From Arenibacter aquaticus (lineage in GTDB: Bacteria; Bacteroidota; Bacteroidia; Flavobacteriales; Flavobacteriaceae): a stretch of 64,000 nt of DNA. Where the stretch lies: the NCBI RefSeq assembly GCF_003957295.1, contig NZ_RQPJ01000003.1, positions 124,001 to 188,000 of the forward strand. The letters run 5' to 3'. Numbering within the stretch: the first letter of the stretch is position 1; each line of letters opens with the position of its first letter. Under the pieces are notes generated by a model. It searched no databases. It was not told where the DNA came from and was given only the letters and a program-made list of their open reading frames with translations. The position numbers and the translations under genes were made by a program. This document shows positions 1 through 7,184 of the stretch, one piece after another.

Positions 1-1083
1 TTTCCGGTTGTTGACAAACATATTATCAAGAAAAACTTTGACGAGATAAGCATATCCGACAAAACCAAGGAGAAATTATTTACAGTAAGCACCAGTGGTT
101 CTACCGGTACCCCTTTCAAAATTTTTCAATCTAAAAGAAAAAAAACACGCAATACGGCAGACACCCTTTATTTTGCGAATTCCGCGGGATATTTTCTTGG
201 GCATCAATTATTATATCTTCGCCTCTGGTCTGCCTACTACCGTAAAAGTAACTTTTTGGCCAAACTACAAAATATAAGGCAACTAGACGTTCAAGATCTA
301 GATGAGCCATATATTGAAAAATTGATTGAAGAGTTAAAAAAAGACAAATCCATAAAAGGATGGTTGGGCTACCCCTCTGGTTTTGAAAAAATATGTAATT
401 ATTTGGACAAAACTGGTTCTGGACAATTGGACTGCAATATACAGTCTATTATCGCGATGTCTGAAGGTCTCAGTCACTATGTAAAAAGCAAAATGGAATA
501 TTATTTTCAGGCCCCTGTAGTGTCTAGATATAGCAACGTTGAAAACGGTATTATCGCCCAGCAAAAACCAGGAGAAAAATACTTTACCATAAACTGGGCC
601 AGTTACCACGTGGAAATATTGGATATCAATAAGGATATTCCTGTAAAAACTGGTGAAATTGGTAGAATTGTGGTCACCGATCTTTACAATACTGCTACCC
701 CCATGATCCGCTACGATACAGGAGATCTTGGTTCTTTTTCCTTCCTAAAAGACCAGCATAACAAATTTCCAATGCTGAGTAGCGTACAAGGGAGAAAAAT
801 GGACGTGCTATTGGATACCAACGGCAATTTAGTGAGTCCTTTTAAAATGTATAATTACCTTCATGACTATCCTGAATTGGACCAAGTTCAGTTTATCCAA
901 TCTGGCAAAAACAGGTATACCATAAAAATAAATAAAAAAGGAAGCTTTAAAAGAGAGAATGAATTTGTTTATCTTTTTAAAAAAGATATGGGAAAAGACG
1001 CTGTAATTTCTATTGAATATGTTGATGAAATTCCTTTACTAAAATCAGGAAAAAGAAAATTAACAGTAAACCTTTGCCAATAA
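1..1083 (+). CDS. CapK/PaaK-like adenylate-forming enzyme, 5' partial
   Basis: The reading frame is open from the first base to the stop at 1081-1083, so the gene starts upstream of the window. The first in-frame Met, near position 256, is internal. Around 94-117 the frame encodes STSGSTGTPF, the Ser/Thr/Gly-rich nucleotide-binding loop of adenylate-forming enzymes. Further on, YDTGDLG matches the family's conserved Y-x-TGD ATP-contact motif. The phenylacetate-CoA ligase/CapK family activates carboxylates as acyl-adenylates, and CapK-type members sit in capsule and O-antigen clusters. The neighbouring ATP-grasp and FemAB-like genes support that setting. The substrate cannot be told from the sequence. 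Confidence 0.85.
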   Translation, partial: FPVVDKHIIKKNFDEISISDKTKEKLFTVSTSGSTGTPFKIFQSKRKKTRNTADTLYFANSAGYFLGHQLLYLRLWSAYYRKSNFLAKLQNIRQLDVQDLDEPYIEKLIEELKKDKSIKGWLGYPSGFEKICNYLDKTGSGQLDCNIQSIIAMSEGLSHYVKSKMEYYFQAPVVSRYSNVENGIIAQQKPGEKYFTINWASYHVEILDINKDIPVKTGEIGRIVVTDLYNTATPMIRYDTGDLGSFSFLKDQHNKFPMLSSVQGRKMDVLLDTNGNLVSPFKMYNYLHDYPELDQVQFIQSGKNRYTIKINKKGSFKRENEFVYLFKKDMGKDAVISIEYVDEIPLLKSGKRKLTVNLCQ

Positions 1084-1207
1084 GCTATTAGCATGTACAT
1101 ATTGGGGCCAACATATGTTATTACTTATTACCCCCAAAACCGATTAAATCCTAATAAAAGACAACAGTAATACAGAAACCAATAAACTATCCATATCAAC
1201 TATTATT

Positions 1208-2230
1208 ATGAAAACTACCAATATTCTCTTTACCTGTGCCGGAAGAAGGAATTATTTGATCAATTATTTTAAGGAAGCCCTTAATGGTCGCGGAAAGATA
1301 ATCGCCGTGGACAATCAAACCAACGCCCCTGCCCTTATTGACGCTGACATAGCCTTACAAGTTTCCAGCATTTATTCGGACACCTATATAGACGAACTAA
1401 AAGATATATGCTCCCAATATAAAGTAAGCGCCATAATATCCTTGAATGACCTAGAACTCCCCATACTCTCGAAAAATAAAAGTGAAATTGAGAAATGTGG
1501 AGCCAAAGTTATAGTTTCCAATGAAAAGGCTATAAATATTTCCTTTGACAAATGGAAAACCTTTCAGTTTTTGAAAGAAAATAATTTACTTACCCCTGCC
1601 ACTTATATAGATATAGATTTGGCCCTAAAAGACCTAAAGTCCAATACATTGCAATTTCCCTTAATCTTAAAGCCTAGATGGGGAAGTGCCTCTATAGGCA
1701 TTGAAATTGTAGAGAATGAAGAAGAGCTGGAATACGCATATCGATTATTGAAAATTAAATTGACCCGATCCATTTTAAACAAGGCTAGTGAAGAAGACGT
1801 CAACAGCGCCATTCTAATACAGGAAATGATTAAAGGAACCGAATACGGCATGGATGTTGTTAACAATTTATCTGGAGAATATTTTGGCACCTTTGCCCGT
1901 GAAAAACTATCCATGAGATCAGGAGAAACCGACAAGGCCAAATCGGTCATTAGTCCAGCACTTAATGAGATAGGCGAAAAGATTGCCAAAAATTTGAACC
2001 ACTATGGAAATTTAGACTGTGATGTATTTGTAAACGGAGATAAGAATTACGTACTGGAACTTAACCCAAGGTTTGGAGGAGGTTACCCCTTTTCTCATGA
2101 AGCAGGGATAAATACAGCGGCAATTTATATAGAATGGATACTTGGTAACACTGATGTTAACCATTTTAATAAATACAAGGCGGACATTTCCTTTGCAAAA
2201 TGTGACAAATTAATAAAAATACCCAATTAG
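1208..2230 (+). CDS. ATP-grasp ligase of a polysaccharide cluster
   Basis: A 340-residue protein starting with a Rossmann-like pre-ATP-grasp segment (NILFTCAGRRNYLINYF). The ATP-grasp core follows: a lysine strand (FPLILKPRWGSASIGI, about residues 154-169), the hinge (ILIQEMIKGTEYGMDVV) and the metal-binding motif LELNPRFGGGYP near residue 280. The family joins a carboxylate, through an acyl-phosphate, to an amine or thiol; CarB-like members modify sugars or make peptide-like linkages in capsule and O-antigen clusters. It lies 124 bp after the CapK-like gene and 104 bp before the FemAB-like gene on the same strand, so co-transcription is likely. The substrate is unknown. Confidence 0.85.
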   Translation: MKTTNILFTCAGRRNYLINYFKEALNGRGKIIAVDNQTNAPALIDADIALQVSSIYSDTYIDELKDICSQYKVSAIISLNDLELPILSKNKSEIEKCGAKVIVSNEKAINISFDKWKTFQFLKENNLLTPATYIDIDLALKDLKSNTLQFPLILKPRWGSASIGIEIVENEEELEYAYRLLKIKLTRSILNKASEEDVNSAILIQEMIKGTEYGMDVVNNLSGEYFGTFAREKLSMRSGETDKAKSVISPALNEIGEKIAKNLNHYGNLDCDVFVNGDKNYVLELNPRFGGGYPFSHEAGINTAAIYIEWILGNTDVNHFNKYKADISFAKCDKLIKIPN

Positions 2231-2334
2231 ACTATTAATTAAATTGAAAGAGACCAAATAAATAACCAATTATGCTTAAACTTGTGGCAAACGATAAATT
2301 TTCGTAATTTAATTGTTAGAAGCCCCCCCGTGTA

Positions 2335-3429
2335 ATGGAAATAATACTCTTCGAAACCTTAGTTAAGGACCTAACCCTTAAGGCTTACCCCCTATCTTCT
2401 GAAAGGGATATATTTCGTTACAACCAACTATTACAACTTTTTCCCAACAACCCTCTGTACAACATAGAACTATTGTCCTTTGGACAAGATGAAAATGAAG
2501 AACTCATGTATTTTGTCATGATGAAAAATGACACTCCCTTGGTTCTCATGCCTTTTTGGTTTAGAAAGGTTCATTTTGAAGGCAAGTATACAGGCTATAA
2601 CGACATTAGCTCACCTTATGGCTACAGCGGTCCAGTTTTTGCAAAAGGGAGCAATGATAAAATTGCCATTAAGTTTTGGGAAGAGGTAGATCTATGGTAC
2701 AAAAAGCACAAAGTGGTTTCCGAGTTTATCAGGTTTAATATGCAAGAAAACTGGAAACACTATACTGGTCAAATTAAACCCACCTTAACCAATGTTTGTG
2801 GAAGGGTACTTCCAGAAGACGAACAATGGAAAAATTTTAAACCCAAGGTTAGGAATAACTATAGAAAATCGGTAAAATGTGGACTAAGGAGCCAAATATT
2901 ACATAACAACATCACAGATAAGGTTATAGTCCAATTTCACAAAATCTATACCTGCACCATGGAACGCAAAAATGCGACTTCAAATTATTTCTATGATTTG
3001 GATTATTTTAGAAACCTTATTTATAACAACCCTTCTACCTGTGCTATCGTAATGGTTTATAAGGATAATACTCCTGTTTCAGCAGAACTTCTACTGTTAT
3101 CCGACACCACTATCAATTCCTTTCTAGGAGGAACAGACGATAACTATTTTGATACCCGACCCAATGATTTCCTAAAAGTAGAAGTGCTTAAGTGGGCTAG
3201 AGAAAAAGGATACACCTATTACTTTTTAGGTGGAGGCAGAGAAAATGGTGACAGTCTTTACCACTACAAAAAGGATTTCTTTCCATTGGATAATGACACT
3301 ATTTTTTATACCGGAAGAAAGATAATTGACCATGAGGGCTACAACATTCTTGCGAACTCCAATCCGTATTGTATTGGCTGCACCTTTGGAAACTATTTCC
3401 CCCTATATAGGTGCAAACAAGCCTGCTAA
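2335..3429 (+). CDS. FemAB/GNAT-like acyltransferase
   Basis: This 364-residue protein has the double-GNAT appearance of FemAB-related proteins. The C-terminal half carries SAELLLLSDTTINSFLGG, then NDFLKVEVLKWAREKGYTYYFLGGG and YHYKKDFFP, which fit the typical end of the FemX/FemAB superfamily in exopolysaccharide clusters. Such proteins transfer an aminoacyl or acyl group to an amino sugar or peptide. It is the last plus-strand gene of the polysaccharide cluster and converges on ompA. No signal peptide is visible, so cytoplasmic action is expected. The acceptor is not predictable. Confidence 0.8.
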   Translation: MEIILFETLVKDLTLKAYPLSSERDIFRYNQLLQLFPNNPLYNIELLSFGQDENEELMYFVMMKNDTPLVLMPFWFRKVHFEGKYTGYNDISSPYGYSGPVFAKGSNDKIAIKFWEEVDLWYKKHKVVSEFIRFNMQENWKHYTGQIKPTLTNVCGRVLPEDEQWKNFKPKVRNNYRKSVKCGLRSQILHNNITDKVIVQFHKIYTCTMERKNATSNYFYDLDYFRNLIYNNPSTCAIVMVYKDNTPVSAELLLLSDTTINSFLGGTDDNYFDTRPNDFLKVEVLKWAREKGYTYYFLGGGRENGDSLYHYKKDFFPLDNDTIFYTGRKIIDHEGYNILANSNPYCIGCTFGNYFPLYRCKQAC

Positions 3430-3671
3430 CTGGTAACAGAACAAAATATAGGCAATCCACATTATTCTAAGCAATGCTAGGGGAAAACCCATAAAAATGG
3501 CGAGAGCCTATTTTGTGACAGAAATAACTATCAGTGATATGTAAGCTATTTTTGTGCCCTTTTATTCCTTTTTTCCATTCACAAAGATCTACATTATAAT
3601 TGCTATGGGTCGGTAGTATTTACCACAGCAAACAAACTTCGCCACTATATTACAATACAGTGTAAACAAAA

Positions 3672-3708
3672 AAACCAACTTTAAAGCTTGGTGCTTCAAA
3701 GTTGGTTT
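3672..3708 (-). terminator. Hairpin terminator after the OmpA gene
   Basis: Two 16-base arms (AAACCAACTTTAAAGC and GCTTCAAAGTTGGTTT) pair with one mismatch around a five-base loop. Read on the minus strand the hairpin is followed by a run of seven T, so it best ends the ompA transcript. It may also stop read-through from the convergent plus-strand gene. Confidence 0.7.
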
Positions 3709-3767
3709 AAATATGTACTGTAAATAAAAGGTATTAAACCTCACAAGGGTCGAGGTATTGAACCTAG

Positions 3768-3789
3768 ATCCCGCCGAAAAAGGCGGGAT
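3768..3789. terminator. GC-rich hairpin in the OmpA 3' region
   Basis: A perfect 8-bp stem (ATCCCGCC / GGCGGGAT) with a six-base loop lies between the ompA stop and the T-tailed hairpin at 3672-3708. It has no T run of its own on the minus strand, so it may be a 3'-end-protecting stem or accessory terminator. The gap 3430-3876 otherwise shows no convincing gene. Confidence 0.5.
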
Positions 3790-3876
3790 TAGTTCAGCTT
3801 TCAATTTTCAGTGCGTCTTATTGACTTCTCAAAATTGAGTTTCACTAATAAAACCTATTCTGGGTAGTGCTCCAAA

Positions 3877-5046
3877 TTAAAACTCAACCACCTCAAAGGC
3901 CGATCTTCTGTTAAGCCTATGCTTGGATTCTGGGCAATAGGTAGTGTTATCACATTCATTTACCAATTGGGTTTCCCCGTATCCCTCACCAGTTAACCTG
4001 GAAGCGTCTATTCCTTTTTCCCCAATTAGATATTCCAAAGTTTGTTGTACCCTACGTTCGGATAAGCTTTGGTTATACTTTTCTGCTCCTCTGGAATCTG
4101 TATGCCCCCCCACCTGTATGGTCAAGCCAGGATTCTCTTTCATTAACACAGCCAAGTTATCCAATAGTTCTTTATAAGGCTTGCTCAAGTAGGAAGAATT
4201 GAGTCTAAAGTATACATTCCCCAAATCTTTGATCTTATTCTCCAATTCTGTTCTTCTCCTATTCTCTGCATCCCTTCTCGCCTGCTCCTCTGCGGCCAAA
4301 CGCGCTTTTTCCTTTTCTTGTGCCAAACGCTCTGCCATAAGTTTCGCTTCCTCTTCTGCTTTTTTTGCAGCTGCTATAGAATCGGATATTCTTTGGTTCT
4401 CCTCTATTAATGCCAATTTCTCCTGTCCTTTTTTGGAAAGCTCCTTTTCTACTCCAAACCTGAACACCACTCCAGCAGAATGCTGAAGCTGTTTGGTAGA
4501 CCCTTCTTTAATACCCCATTTACCCATGGTATTAAAATTTAGGCCCCATTTATCACTAAACCAGGTATTAAAACCAAATCCGGCATTGGCGGTGGCCCTA
4601 CCTACAGAACCTATGTCACTGTAGCCAGCACCTACTTGAAGAAACGGATCAAACCAAGCCGTTTCACCAACAATCTTGTTTAGATCATAGCTAACCATAC
4701 CATCAATGGCATAGTAATCCCTTTCTGCCGTATTGATCTCACCATCTACACGCTTTCCTACTTTGTATTTATTATAGGAACCTACGGCCCTTATACCCAA
4801 TCCGTTTTTAAAATACCTCCCTATACTTATGGAAGAGGGATAAGGAAGGGCATTCCAAGTATCCTTAATATTCATGAAATCATCACCAAAGGGCGTAGCG
4901 GAATCATCTACAATATTGTAGCCTATACCCAATACCCATGAGCTGCTCACTATACTGTCCTTGGCAGTTAATTCCAATTCTTGGGCACCGCCCATATAAA
5001 AGGAAAAAGCTAGTAATAAAGAAAAAATAATCTTGTAGGTTTTCAT
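3877..5046 (-). CDS. OmpA-family outer-membrane protein
   Basis: From Met 5046 the protein starts MKTYKIIFSLLLAFSFYMGGAQ, a good signal peptide; an in-frame ATG four codons upstream (5058) is the alternative. A beta-barrel-like segment (about residues 25-200) is followed by an Ala/Glu/Lys/Arg-rich helical linker. The C-terminal OmpA domain has the peptidoglycan-binding motif VGGHTDSRGAEKYNQSLSERR. The C-terminus RRSAFEVVEF is typical of Bacteroidota OmpA proteins. It should anchor the outer membrane to peptidoglycan. A TAGCTTTG -7 element 37 bp upstream and the hairpins downstream mark it as a single-gene unit. Confidence 0.93.
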   Translation of the reverse strand: MKTYKIIFSLLLAFSFYMGGAQELELTAKDSIVSSSWVLGIGYNIVDDSATPFGDDFMNIKDTWNALPYPSSISIGRYFKNGLGIRAVGSYNKYKVGKRVDGEINTAERDYYAIDGMVSYDLNKIVGETAWFDPFLQVGAGYSDIGSVGRATANAGFGFNTWFSDKWGLNFNTMGKWGIKEGSTKQLQHSAGVVFRFGVEKELSKKGQEKLALIEENQRISDSIAAAKKAEEEAKLMAERLAQEKEKARLAAEEQARRDAENRRRTELENKIKDLGNVYFRLNSSYLSKPYKELLDNLAVLMKENPGLTIQVGGHTDSRGAEKYNQSLSERRVQQTLEYLIGEKGIDASRLTGEGYGETQLVNECDNTTYCPESKHRLNRRSAFEVVEF

Positions 5047-5082
5047 ACAATAATACATTTAGGAATCAATTATATTTATCCC

Positions 5083-5090
5083 CAAAGCTA
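5083..5090 (-). promoter_or_regulatory. Bacteroidota -7 element of the OmpA gene
   Basis: On the minus strand this reads TAGCTTTG, an exact TAnnTTTG match. It would start transcription about 25-30 bases before the Met at 5046 and is compatible with either candidate start. I see no clear TTTG -33 partner at the usual spacing. Confidence 0.5.
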
Positions 5091-5339
5091 TGTCAACCCA
5101 ATAGAGCCGCCATCATTATTCTATAAAATACCTCAAAACTCGACATAGGGCAGATAAAGAAAATTCCGACAAATTTCTAATGATTTTTAATTTTCCGTTG
5201 TCGTATAAAATGGTAGTTCGTCCCATTATATGCAATACCTCAATATCCTACTGAAAGACAAATACTTATCTAAAATACTACCTACAAATAGGTAAGTAAT
5301 TACAGTCTCCCAATTACCTTAAAGCCAACAACCATTCTT

Positions 5340-5792
5340 TTATTGTACTAGTATCTCTTTTTGGGTATAAGGAAGTGTATACATACAAAATGGTGTAGTT
5401 TCAAGTATACCTTCTTTTTGGAATGGAGCCCCCTCCTTTGGACTCAAAGTTATTGCATCCTTTGACTCTTTAAGCAGTTCCAATTTTAAACTCCTGTGCC
5501 CAGCGCTAATGCCTCCACAGTAAATAACAACAATTTTTTTTGAAAAATCTACCTGAGGAACAGGCAATCCAGGCTTTCTTGTTTTATTGATTTGCAGAAA
5601 AAAATTTCTCAAGGCTTTAGAGTCCCTGATAACCATAAACGTCTCCTTTTCCACACCGCTGTGGCTGTCACTTAGCACATGTTCCAACATTTGGACTTCC
5701 TGAGGGCTATCTTTGGTATTTTCCGCCAATAGTCCTTTTTGTCCTACACAGGATATTGCAAAAAGAAAAAGAGAGAGTAGTATGGCCCGCAT
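5340..5792 (-). CDS. Small lipoprotein, possibly PrcB-like
   Basis: A 150-residue protein whose N-terminus MRAILLSLFLFAISC has a lipobox with Cys at about residue 15. The segment VDFSKKIVVIYCGGISAGHRSLKLELLKES resembles the core of PrcB-like domains, with a hydrophobic strand followed by G-x-x-S-x-G-H/Y; this assignment is tentative. The start overlaps the bshA stop by one base (TAATG), so it is translationally coupled to bshA. Its role next to bacillithiol synthesis is unknown. Confidence 0.75.
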   Translation of the reverse strand: MRAILLSLFLFAISCVGQKGLLAENTKDSPQEVQMLEHVLSDSHSGVEKETFMVIRDSKALRNFFLQINKTRKPGLPVPQVDFSKKIVVIYCGGISAGHRSLKLELLKESKDAITLSPKEGAPFQKEGILETTPFCMYTLPYTQKEILVQ

Positions 5793-6940
5793 TAGTTCTG
5801 TTCCATGCCTTGGTGTCTTGCCTCAAGGGCCTTTTCATATATTGCCTCATATAATGGCAATACCTTGAGTATATCAAAATCCATTGCTGCCTTGGCAGCG
5901 TTGGATTTAAACTCCTCCAGGGTTTCATCGGTTCTCAGTATTTTTAGGGCATTTTCAGCCATTTCAGCTACATTGCCCACATCACTTAAATACCCTGTAA
6001 TCCCGTGACGGTTTACCTCAGGTATTCCCCCGGTATTACTGGATATAATGGCTACCCTATTAATCATAGCCTCCAAAGCTGCCAAGCCAAAACTTTCAGT
6101 CTGGGAAGGTAGAAGAAACAAATCCGAAAAACACAAAATTCTGTCTATCTCATTACTGTTCCCCAAAAAGATAACTTTATTGCTTATTCCCAGCTCCTCA
6201 CATAGACGTTCGGCCCCCTCCTTTTCAGGCCCCTCACCTACCATTATGAGCTTTGCCGGTATTTCCTTTTGAATTTTAAAAAAGATTTGTATAACATCAG
6301 GTATACGTTTTACCTTCCTAAAATTACTTATATGGGTAATTATCCTTTCGTCCTCCGAAGCCATTAAGGAACGTTGACAATCTGTAAAGTGTGTACTGTA
6401 TTTATTTTTATCTATAAAATTGGGGACTACGGCAATTTCCTTTTTTATATCAAACCACTCCAGAGTACTCTGTTTTAAATTATGGCTAACAGAGGTAACC
6501 ACATCGGATTTATTTATACTGAAATTAACCGCAGGTCTATAAAAAGGATGTTTCCCCACCAAGGTAATATCTGTTCCGTGCAAGGTGGTAACCATTGGTA
6601 TATAGATGCCCTCCTCCTCCAGCATTTTTTGTGCCATATAACCTGCATATGCATGTGGTATGGCGTAATGTACATGTAACAGCTCTATTCCGAACAACTT
6701 TATGGTATCTACCAATTTACTGGAAAGTGCCAATTCATAGGGCTGGTAATGGAACAGAGGGTATTCCGGGACATGTACTTCATGAAAGTATATTTTATTG
6801 CTCAAAAGCTCCAGTCGCACTGGTTGCCGATAGGTAATAAAATGGATTTCATGGCCCCTGTTGGCCAAGGCAATTCCCAATTCAGTGGCCACTACCCCAC
6901 TACCACCAAAAGTTGGATAACATACTATAGCTATTTTCAT
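5792..6940 (-). CDS. bshA: N-acetyl-alpha-D-glucosaminyl L-malate synthase
   Basis: This is a 382-residue GT-B glycosyltransferase of family GT4. The N-terminus MKIAIVCYPTFGGSGVVATELG, the block LHVHYAIPHAYAGYMA and the C-terminal donor motif SQTESFGLAALEAM (E-x7-E type) are characteristic of BshA. The enzyme joins UDP-GlcNAc to L-malate, the first step of bacillithiol synthesis, in the cytoplasm. BshA is widespread in Flavobacteria. It lies 244 bp downstream of the GH3 gene and is coupled to a lipoprotein gene. The leader contains an imperfect palindrome (ATAGGA CAATTGA TCCTAT, 7038-7056) of unknown meaning. Confidence 0.93.
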   Translation of the reverse strand: MKIAIVCYPTFGGSGVVATELGIALANRGHEIHFITYRQPVRLELLSNKIYFHEVHVPEYPLFHYQPYELALSSKLVDTIKLFGIELLHVHYAIPHAYAGYMAQKMLEEEGIYIPMVTTLHGTDITLVGKHPFYRPAVNFSINKSDVVTSVSHNLKQSTLEWFDIKKEIAVVPNFIDKNKYSTHFTDCQRSLMASEDERIITHISNFRKVKRIPDVIQIFFKIQKEIPAKLIMVGEGPEKEGAERLCEELGISNKVIFLGNSNEIDRILCFSDLFLLPSQTESFGLAALEAMINRVAIISSNTGGIPEVNRHGITGYLSDVGNVAEMAENALKILRTDETLEEFKSNAAKAAMDFDILKVLPLYEAIYEKALEARHQGMEQN

Positions 6941-7184
6941 TTACTTCTTATTTTGTATTAGTGGTCACGGTTACCCTATAATGATCCACATAATAATATT
7001 GTACCGAGTTCGTCACTTTCACCATTGCCTAATCTTAATAGGACAATTGATCCTATTTATTAAACTCCTTTCTAACCCCTCTACCTTATTTCAGGACCAG
7101 TTAAAACCATTTAGTCGAACAAGGATATAATAAATTTCAGTTCGACGAAAAAATAGACGACCCCTGTTTTTACAAAGTAATGAT

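Noticed and set aside
1-280. Apparent second short gene or frameshift at the front of the CapK-like gene
   Set aside because: Reading frame 1 is open from base 1 and encodes the STSGSTGTPF loop in the same frame as the rest, so the gene is simply cut by the window edge.
3731-3790. tRNA-like 3' end (GGTATTGAACCTAGATCCCGCC)
   Set aside because: The T-arm consensus GGTTCGA is absent and no acceptor or anticodon stem can be built; the GC stem is a plain hairpin.
3589-3804. 71-codon minus-strand frame
   Set aside because: It covers two terminator hairpins downstream of ompA and has no protein-like features.
7038-7056. Imperfect palindrome in the bshA leader as a defined operator
   Set aside because: Only the outer six bases pair and no second copy was found in the window, so it is mentioned only with bshA.
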